Of a stretch of DNA of 64,000 nt, positions 59,007-64,000 are shown one piece after another. The notes beneath the pieces were generated by a model that saw only the letters and a program-made list of their open reading frames with translations, ran no database searches and was not told where the DNA came from. The position numbers and the translations under genes are program-made. The stretch's first letter is position 1. Each line of letters begins with the position of its first letter. Source of the DNA: CAZBAF01 sp964490245 (lineage in GTDB: Bacteria; Patescibacteriota; Saccharimonadia; Saccharimonadales; JACDBH01); assembly GCA_964490245.1 (NCBI GenBank), contig CAZBAF010000003.1, forward strand, positions 62,001 to 126,000. The letters are read 5' to 3'.

Positions 59007-59420
59007 TTAAGCGTCAGAGTTTCGGTATCTGTAGGCAGCAATCCCGAGGCCGATCAAAACCACAATAAGCAACAAATAGACCGGCCCAAAAGGTATCTCG
59101 ATACTGTTTCCAAAAAATCCGGTATTGAGCGTATCCATGCCGCGCAGCAACATATGTACGAACAGCAGCAGCCATATAAAACCGGCTGCTATGCCGGCTT
59201 TTATAAAGCCATCTTTAAACATGTTTGTGTCATCCATAAGCAGGACCCCGATGGCGCCCGCAACTTCGAGGCAGATTATGGTAAGAGACAGAGGGAACGG
59301 TATCAAATGCGGCAAGCCGTGATTAAATAAAGCGTGTTGAAGTGACAAAGGCCCAAACAATTGGGTCACAGCCATGACGGTCAAGAAGATACCAAAAATG
59401 TTCGCGATAAGGTTGTGCAT
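59007..59420 (-). CDS. DoxX-family membrane protein
   Basis: About 137 residues with four hydrophobic segments (about 4-22, 40-58, 72-90, 110-130) and the spacing of DoxX/DoxD-like proteins. ATG 59420 is preferred over 59432 because TATAAT on the minus strand overlaps the upstream ATG. Role unknown; relatives are linked to redox or sulfur metabolism. Confidence 0.7.
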   Translation of the reverse strand: MHNLIANIFGIFLTVMAVTQLFGPLSLQHALFNHGLPHLIPFPLSLTIICLEVAGAIGVLLMDDTNMFKDGFIKAGIAAGFIWLLLFVHMLLRGMDTLNTGFFGNSIEIPFGPVYLLLIVVLIGLGIAAYRYRNSDA

Positions 59421-59491
59421 ACAGTTCAGCATTATAGTCTAAGACTGGATGTGGTCATATATCTGCTGGTATACTATTCGCGTTTACAGGT

Positions 59492-59567
59492 GCCGAAGTA
59501 GCTCAGCTGGTAGAGCAGCTCATTCGTAACGAGCAGGTCGTGGGTTCGAGTCCCATCTTCGGCTCCA
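59492..59567 (+). tRNA. tRNA-Thr (CGT)
   Basis: GCCGAAG/CTTCGGC acceptor, D-arm AGCTCAGCTGGTAGAGC, anticodon loop TTCGTAA, T-arm GGGTTCGAGTCCC, encoded CCA. TGGTATACT about 20 bases upstream is an extended -10. Confidence 0.95.
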
Positions 59568-59624
59568 CAATTGGCTTTTCTGGTTCCGTGAAAGGATTCG
59601 TAAGGCCAAAGGTCTACCAAAAGA

Positions 59625-59658
59625 CCAAACCAAGCAGCTTGCTGCTGTTTGGGTTTTT
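59625..59658 (+). terminator. Terminator after tRNA-Thr
   Basis: CCAAAC-CA-AGCAG / CTGCT-GTTTGG then GTTTTTG. A smaller hairpin GGTCT/AGACC precedes it at 59611. Confidence 0.75.
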
Positions 59659-59744
59659 GAGAGGAGATGGCTTTATTAGATTGCCAGAAGTGCCGAGCAA
59701 ACTTGTTTTGTTGGCAGCACGGCAATCAAACCATTACGCCTCGA

Positions 59745-59819
59745 GCGGGTATCGTATAACGGCTATTATGTATCCTTCCCAAGGATGAGACGAGGGTTCG
59801 ACTCCCTCTACCCGCACCA
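59745..59819 (+). tRNA. tRNA-Gly (CCC)
   Basis: GCGGGTA/TACCCGC acceptor, anticodon loop TTCCCAA, T-arm GGGTTCGACTCCC, encoded CCA. It lies 177 bases after tRNA-Thr, downstream of its terminator. Confidence 0.94.
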
Positions 59820-59855
59820 AACGAGCTTACAAGACAAAATTAAACGATAAAAAGT

Positions 59856-59890
59856 AACCCCCGGCATACGTAAAGTAGCCCCGGCATACG
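59856..59890 (+). repeat. Short direct repeat CCCCGGCATACGT
   Basis: The 13-base string CCCCGGCATACGT occurs twice, about 18 bases apart, between tRNA-Gly and the next gene. Meaning unknown. Confidence 0.7.
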
Positions 59891-59953
59891 TGATCTGCCC
59901 GCTATTCCTGTTCGCATGGTTTGTGTCAGTCAGGTATAATACATAAAACAGCC

Positions 59954-60310
59954 ATGACTATTCCAAGCCGTTATTTTCATAATCGTTCCATTCTTTTGTT
60001 GCTTATCATTAACTTTGTGTTGGTTCTGATAGGCTCGGTGCTGGTATTGTTCAAGCTGGATTCGGGCACGGCGCCAAACTACATCATCGAGTATCGCGCC
60101 AATGTCGGCATTGGCGAGTACCGGCGGGGGACGGCGCTTGATATGGCGGGCTTTGTCTTTTTCCTGCTTATTAATATGACGGTTTGCATCCTTATTAGCA
60201 TACGGACTTTTACTGTGCGCAAGCATGTATCGGTTATGGTGTTGGCGGTGTCCTGCTTGTTGAGTCTGCTTGCCATTATTACCAGTAACGCCTTAATGGG
60301 GTTTAGATAG
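59954..60310 (+). CDS. Small membrane protein of unknown function
   Basis: 118 residues with three hydrophobic segments (about 13-32, 64-84, 95-113). A perfect TATAAT ends 13 bases before ATG 59954. It ends three bases before the glycosyltransferase start, so it is probably co-transcribed and may assist it. No family recognised. Confidence 0.65.
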   Translation: MTIPSRYFHNRSILLLLIINFVLVLIGSVLVLFKLDSGTAPNYIIEYRANVGIGEYRRGTALDMAGFVFFLLINMTVCILISIRTFTVRKHVSVMVLAVSCLLSLLAIITSNALMGFR

Positions 60311-60313
60311 GTC

Positions 60314-61903
60314 ATGAAAAACATAGAGATTCCTCGTGTAGAAGAGCGCGGCTGGAGATACCGCTTGTGGGAAATGATTCCTGGCCTGATCAGCTGGTCT
60401 ATTTTGCTGATGCCGTTTATCCTGAGTATTTTTAACCCAACGCTATTTGCGGTGTTTATTATTGCCTACCTGATTATCTGGTTTTGTAAGGGTCTAGCCA
60501 TGAGTCTGCGCTCTATTCAGGGGTGGCGAATGCTGAACCGCCAGCAAAAGCTCAACTGGCAGCTCCTTATTAACGACCTCGAGGCCGGCGAGCCGGTGCA
60601 CCCCCGCGGCAAAAACCCCAAATGGCATCTCCGTAATCTGGCGCGCCTCAAAGAGTATCCTCTTTTTTGCAAACCGAGCGAGGTCTATCACGCCATTATC
60701 ATCGCGACCTACAACGAAAGCCGCGATATCCTGGAGCCGACCATAAAATCGGTACTTGCCTCGCACTACGATATGAAAAAGGTCATTCTGTATCTGGCAT
60801 ATGAGGAGCGGGGCGGGCCAGATGTAGAGGCACAGGCCAAGCAACTGATTGCCGAGTACGGTCCGCAGTTTAAGCATGCAGTTGCAGTAAAGCATCCCCA
60901 GGATATCCCCGGCGAGGTTATCGGCAAGGGCGGCAATATAACTTATGCCGGCCGCCAGCTGCAAAAATACCTTGAGCAGGCAAAGATCAATCCCGAGAAA
61001 GTTGTCGTCACCACGCTTGACGCCGATAACCGTCCGCACCCCTGGTATCTGGCCGCGCTGACCTATACCTTCTGCAGCACCGAGGATCCGCGCTATGTGT
61101 CCTATCAGCCCATCCCGCTTTTTCTTAACAATATCTGGGATGCGCCGGCGCTAATGCGCGTGATTGCCACCGGTAACTCTTTCTGGAACATTGTGCTGAG
61201 CCTGCGCCCGCATATGCTGCGTAATTTTTCCAGTCATGCCCAAAGCATGGCTGCGCTTATTGATACGGACTTTTGGAGTGTGCGCACCATTGTAGAGGAT
61301 GGTCACCAGTTCTGGCGGACGTATTTTAGATATGACGGCCGGCACGAGGTCTACCCAATCTTTACGCCGATTTATCAGGATGCGGTCCTGGCTGATACCT
61401 ATCGGCGTACTCTTAAGGCGCAGTTTGTGCAGATCAGGCGCTGGGCATACGGAGCCAGCGATATCGCCTATGTGGCTACAAAAGGCTTTGGACGCGGCAG
61501 CAAAGTGCCCAAGCTGGATATGCTGATGAAGTTCGGGCGGCTGCTGGAAGGACACATATCATGGGCCACGGCGTCGCTGCTTCTCCTGCTTGCACCTCTT
61601 ATACCGGTCATCTTAAGGCCCGAGAACTTTGTCGCCAACCAGCTGCCGCGCCTGGCCAGCACTATTCAGACGATTGCTCTCAGCGGTATTTTTGTGAGCC
61701 TGCTTATCAGTCTGCGCTTCCTGCCGCCCCGTCCCGAGCGATACAAACGCCGCCGCAACATACTGATGGTGCTGCAGTGGGTGTTGCTGCCGGTTACGAC
61801 TATTCTGTTTAACACTTTGGCGGCAATTACGTCACAGACCAGACTGCTGTTCGGCAAATACCTGGGTAAGTTTGACGTGACTGAAAAGGCGGTCAAACAG
61901 TGA
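60314..61903 (+). CDS. Membrane-bound family 2 glycosyltransferase
   Basis: 529 residues. Two membrane helices at the N-terminus (about 25-60), a GT2 domain with YHAIIIATYNESRDI, VVTTLDADNRPHP (DxD-type), VEDGHQFW (ED acid/base) and QIRRWAYGASD (QxxRW), then four C-terminal membrane helices (about 420-515). This is the layout of processive synthases such as cellulose or hyaluronan synthase, so it may make and export a cell-surface polymer. Product unknown. Confidence 0.85.
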   Translation: MKNIEIPRVEERGWRYRLWEMIPGLISWSILLMPFILSIFNPTLFAVFIIAYLIIWFCKGLAMSLRSIQGWRMLNRQQKLNWQLLINDLEAGEPVHPRGKNPKWHLRNLARLKEYPLFCKPSEVYHAIIIATYNESRDILEPTIKSVLASHYDMKKVILYLAYEERGGPDVEAQAKQLIAEYGPQFKHAVAVKHPQDIPGEVIGKGGNITYAGRQLQKYLEQAKINPEKVVVTTLDADNRPHPWYLAALTYTFCSTEDPRYVSYQPIPLFLNNIWDAPALMRVIATGNSFWNIVLSLRPHMLRNFSSHAQSMAALIDTDFWSVRTIVEDGHQFWRTYFRYDGRHEVYPIFTPIYQDAVLADTYRRTLKAQFVQIRRWAYGASDIAYVATKGFGRGSKVPKLDMLMKFGRLLEGHISWATASLLLLLAPLIPVILRPENFVANQLPRLASTIQTIALSGIFVSLLISLRFLPPRPERYKRRRNILMVLQWVLLPVTTILFNTLAAITSQTRLLFGKYLGKFDVTEKAVKQ

Positions 61904-61904
61904 G

Positions 61905-62030
61905 CCAGAACCTGCCTGTTTGGCGCATTCTGGGCGAAAACCTGCGCTCCGCATTCACCGTATGTCATATACGCCTCATTTACGGTGCTCACTTTTCATC
62001 CCAGACTGCGCACAAACACGCAGGTTCTGG
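61905..62030 (+). ncRNA. Long nested hairpin between GT2 and VKOR genes
   Basis: Three coaxial stems: CCAGAACCTGC (61905-61915) with GCAGGTTCTGG (62020-62030); GCGCA-TT-CTGGG (61923-61934) with CCCAG-AC-TGCGC (62000-62011); CACCGTA (61956-61962) with TACGGTG (61981-61987). No T-run follows. It ends about 16 bases before the likely VKOR start. Confidence 0.85.
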
Positions 62031-62045
62031 GCGAGAGGCAGGGTA

Positions 62046-62651
62046 TTGCAGTTGAGACAACGGACTTTGCCGCAGGTCATCGGCATACTGCTAACAGTCT
62101 TTGGTTTGATCGGATTTTTTGCTTCGGCAGATTTATCAATAGAAAAAGTCCAGCTCTTGAAAGACCCCGGTTACGAGCCAAGCTGCAACATCAGCCCGCT
62201 GTTATCGTGCGGTTCGGTTATGATCACCAGGCAGGCTGAGGTGTTCGGTTTTCCGAATCCTTTCATCGGTGTGGCCGGTTTTGCCATTATTACTACGGTG
62301 GGCATGGCGCTATTGGCTGGGGCGCAGTTTAAGCGTTGGTTCTGGCTGGGCTTGCAGGCCGGGACGGTGTTCGGGGTCCTGTTTGTAACCTGGCTGCAGT
62401 ACCAGAGTATTTACGTTATTGAAGCCCTGTGCCCGTACTGCATGATCGTGTGGGCGGTTACTATCCCGATATTTTTGTACGTACTTATTTATAACCTGCG
62501 CGCAGGCCATATCAAGACAGCCGGCATCGGGCGGTCGATGAGCGGTTTCATACAGAAAAACCACGGCAGCATTCTGCTGATCTGGTATGCGCTGATCTTT
62601 TTGGCTATACTGACGCACTTTTGGTACTACTGGCAGACACTTGTTTATTAG
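62046..62651 (+). CDS. Vitamin K epoxide reductase (VKOR) family protein
   Basis: About 201 residues. Four or five membrane helices; the loop cysteines SCNISPLLSC (about 42-51) and the CPYC active site near 127 identify VKOR, which reoxidises a DsbA-like partner with quinone. The many paired cysteines in the pilins and surface proteins here fit such a system. The start is uncertain: TTG 62046 or 62052 after AGGCAGGG. An upstream frame reaches 61920 but runs through the long hairpin. Confidence 0.88.
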   Translation: MQLRQRTLPQVIGILLTVFGLIGFFASADLSIEKVQLLKDPGYEPSCNISPLLSCGSVMITRQAEVFGFPNPFIGVAGFAIITTVGMALLAGAQFKRWFWLGLQAGTVFGVLFVTWLQYQSIYVIEALCPYCMIVWAVTIPIFLYVLIYNLRAGHIKTAGIGRSMSGFIQKNHGSILLIWYALIFLAILTHFWYYWQTLVY

Positions 62652-62799
62652 CCAATTAGCCAATTAGCCAAATGGTAAATGGTAAATGACAAAGGCGACT
62701 CTGTTAGCGGGTCAACATATTGTCATGATTCGTTCGCATGCAGCATGTTTAGCCATAGATATTGTGTTGATTTGTTATAAAGGCTCTACCTTGATGACC
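62652..62799. other. Intergenic region with short tandem repeats
   Basis: CAATTAGC occurs in tandem, followed by AAATGGTAAATGGTAAATG. A similar TGGTAAAT-rich stretch lies near 8475. No gene seen; the flanking genes converge here. Confidence 0.5.
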
Positions 62800-63246
62800 T
62801 TAGCCCTGGTCCTGTTTGCCGCTGCCTCTTAGGGCGGTCTGATGATAAGCCTTGTAGGTGTGGGCGGCCAGCGTATCGTATCGTTTGAGCGCCAGATGGG
62901 CGGCTAAGGCAATCTCCCTCATGGTAAGCAGTCCGGCGGGATGGGCCTTTTTGCGTCTGAGCAGGCTGCCGATGACGGTTTCGGTCAGGCCGGTGGCGCT
63001 GGCCAGGGCGTCCTGACGGTGACCCAGGGCTCGGTGCAGGCTCATGAACAATTTGTCGCGGCTAAAAGGATAGATTTTGCCGCGCACGCCCTCTACGGCC
63101 AGCGCTGTGCTGTAGTCAGGCAGCTCGAGAGTGGTAAATTGTGCGACGCACGTTTTGCAGCGCCGGCGCCGCCATACAGACGGGTTGCGCGCCCGAGCGC
63201 GCGAATTATACGTTTCGGTGTCGTTGCCGCAATAAATACAGTTCAT
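62800..63246 (-). CDS. nrdR: NrdR-like transcriptional repressor
   Basis: 148 residues from ATG 63246 with AAAGGA upstream. The zinc ribbon MNCIYCGNDTETYNSRARAR and CKTCVAQFTTLE matches NrdR, as does the WRRRRC linker. The rest should be an ATP-cone but is divergent (IYPFSRDKLFMSLHRALGHR). NrdR represses ribonucleotide reductase genes when dATP is high. No nrd gene is in this window. Confidence 0.8.
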   Translation of the reverse strand: MNCIYCGNDTETYNSRARARNPSVWRRRRCKTCVAQFTTLELPDYSTALAVEGVRGKIYPFSRDKLFMSLHRALGHRQDALASATGLTETVIGSLLRRKKAHPAGLLTMREIALAAHLALKRYDTLAAHTYKAYHQTALRGSGKQDQG

Positions 63247-63415
63247 TTTTTCCTTTCTCTTGGGGTGAGCAGCCGCTGCTCGTAAAAACCCCGTTTTGCT
63301 AGGTAATGGCGCGGGCCTTAAAAAGGCGCTTCTAAAAACCATGACCATGACTACATATTGTCATAACGCTGGCAAAAATACCAGTGGATAAGTAAGTAAA
63401 AAGCAGGGGAAAAGT

Positions 63416-63446
63416 AAAACCGCCGGGTTTAGTGCCCGACGGTTTT
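63416..63446 (-). terminator. Terminator of the 36-codon gene
   Basis: AAAACCG-x-CGGG/CCCG-x-CGGTTTT. On the minus strand it lies 30 bases after the stop of the small gene at 63477. Confidence 0.7.
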
Positions 63447-63476
63447 GTTGATTTCCACCTCTTTCGTTAATTCGGG

Positions 63477-63587
63477 TTACGCATTATTGGCGCGTGGCCG
63501 GCGTAACCGTTGCTTGCCTGGCTTGGTAAGCAGTTCCTCATAGAAAAGCTTAAAGCCATCAAGCGCTGTTGGTTGAGATTTACTCAC
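63477..63587 (-). CDS. 36-codon gene of unknown function
   Basis: GTG start at 63587 with GGGAG six to seven bases upstream, a consensus-like promoter (TTGACT-17-TAACAT at 63612-63640) and a terminator directly downstream. The product starts MSKSQPTALDGFKLFYEELL and ends in a basic stretch (KPGKQRLRRPRANNA). All signals of a complete small transcription unit are present. No family recognised; the basic tail suggests nucleic acid or ribosome binding, which is speculation. Confidence 0.72.
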   Translation of the reverse strand: MSKSQPTALDGFKLFYEELLTKPGKQRLRRPRANNA

Positions 63588-63611
63588 CAAAAACTCCCGA
63601 TTAACACGCTT

Positions 63612-63640
63612 ATGTTAACATATTAGCTTATAAAAGTCAA
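63612..63640 (-). promoter_or_regulatory. Promoter of the 36-codon gene
   Basis: On the minus strand TTGACT (63640-63635) and TAACAT (63617-63612), spacer 17. The plus-strand promoter of tgt lies back to back with it. Confidence 0.75.
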
Positions 63641-63646
63641 TGTTCG

Positions 63647-63655
63647 TGGTATACT
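63647..63655 (+). promoter_or_regulatory. Extended -10 promoter of tgt
   Basis: TGGTATACT, 12 bases before the ATG at 63668. Confidence 0.6.
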
Positions 63656-63667
63656 TACCTCTGTTTT

Positions 63668-64000
63668 ATGAATGTAAAAAATACACTTCTCACTAATATA
63701 CAGGTAAGCATGGACGGCAGCCGTTCAGCGGTGCTGCACACGCGCCGCGGTCCGGTTGCGACCCCTACTTTTATGCCCGATGGCACGCGCGGCGTGGTCA
63801 AAAGCCTTACTCCGGAGCAGGTGGCGGCTACAGGGGTGCAAGTGGTGTTGGCAAACACCTACCATTTGCATTTGCAGCCGGGTGAAAAGGTGGTTAAAGG
63901 GTTGGGCGGGCTGCATGGGTTCGGCAAGTGGCAGGGACCTATTCTGACAGATTCCGGCGGGTTCCAGGTCTTCTCGCTTAGTAAATTACGTAAAATCACC
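63668..64000 (+). CDS. tgt: Queuine tRNA-ribosyltransferase, 5' part
   Basis: 111 codons to the window edge. ATPTFMPDGTRGVVKSLTPE, VLANTYHLHLQPGEKVV and GPILTDSGGFQVFSLSK are the Tgt signatures; Asp in TDSGGFQ is the substrate-binding acid. The enzyme exchanges guanine 34 for queuine or preQ1 in tRNAs with GUN anticodons, which include the tRNA-Asp(GTC) at 58862. Confidence 0.96.
   Translation, partial: MNVKNTLLTNIQVSMDGSRSAVLHTRRGPVATPTFMPDGTRGVVKSLTPEQVAATGVQVVLANTYHLHLQPGEKVVKGLGGLHGFGKWQGPILTDSGGFQVFSLSKLRKIT

Overview
The window looks like part of a Patescibacteria (CPR) genome, most plausibly a Saccharibacteria (TM7) relative. That is inference. It rests on compact single-copy housekeeping genes, divergent or shortened versions of standard proteins (TruB without its C-terminal domain, a DHH protein without its catalytic motifs, a type 4 uracil-DNA glycosylase without most Fe-S cysteines, an NrdR-like protein), a complete Gram-positive-style type IV pilus locus, and the standard stop codons. 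No rRNA gene is present, so the placement cannot be proven here. Two 10-N scaffold gaps (7892-7901 and 9070-9079) mark it as an assembled draft.

Layout. 1-14.3 kb is housekeeping: trehalose-phosphate synthase (cut by the window edge), holA, rpsT, then the conserved order nrnA-like/truB/rpsO/pnp, a P-loop kinase, a uracil-DNA glycosylase broken by a gap, RNase J and ftsK. 14.3-17.5 kb is a small AT-richer island (sulfotransferase-like, Nudix, glycosyltransferase, and a thymidylate-kinase-like gene with a one-base frameshift). 17.6-20.5 kb is one large secreted protein with Ig-like modules and a C-terminal dockerin. 21.4-27.1 kb holds rpsF, ssb, rpsR, efp, several small unknown genes, a GIY-YIG gene between palindromic repeats, and tlyA. 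27.2-31.7 kb has a Crp/Fnr regulator, a PH-domain protein, a tandem pair of unknown paralogues, ychF and a REP-type transposase flanked by matching palindromes. 31.8-42.6 kb is a surface-protein region: an esterase pseudogene with three in-frame stops, a sortase, two secreted Thr/Pro-rich proteins in separate units bounded by inverted copies of a 13-base motif, and four further anchored or secreted proteins. 42.6-54.7 kb is the type IV pilus locus (pilM, N, O, a small PilP-like gene, pilB, T, C, pilin, pilD, three minor pilins and a PilX-like protein). 54.7-64 kb holds a Xer recombinase, ndk, a PH-domain membrane protein, a parvulin-like protein, four tRNA genes, DoxX, a membrane GT2, VKOR, an NrdR-like gene, a 36-codon gene and the start of tgt.

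The non-coding DNA is unusually informative. Two homologous, covarying leader RNAs precede rpsR and efp at almost the same distance from the start codon. A second structured repeat occurs four times. Many promoters put the -10 box about six bases before the ATG, which predicts leaderless mRNAs. Three surface genes probably start at TTG just after a strong ribosome-binding site. The sortase and the LPRTG protein form a plausible enzyme-substrate pair. The pilus locus carries everything needed for assembly and retraction.
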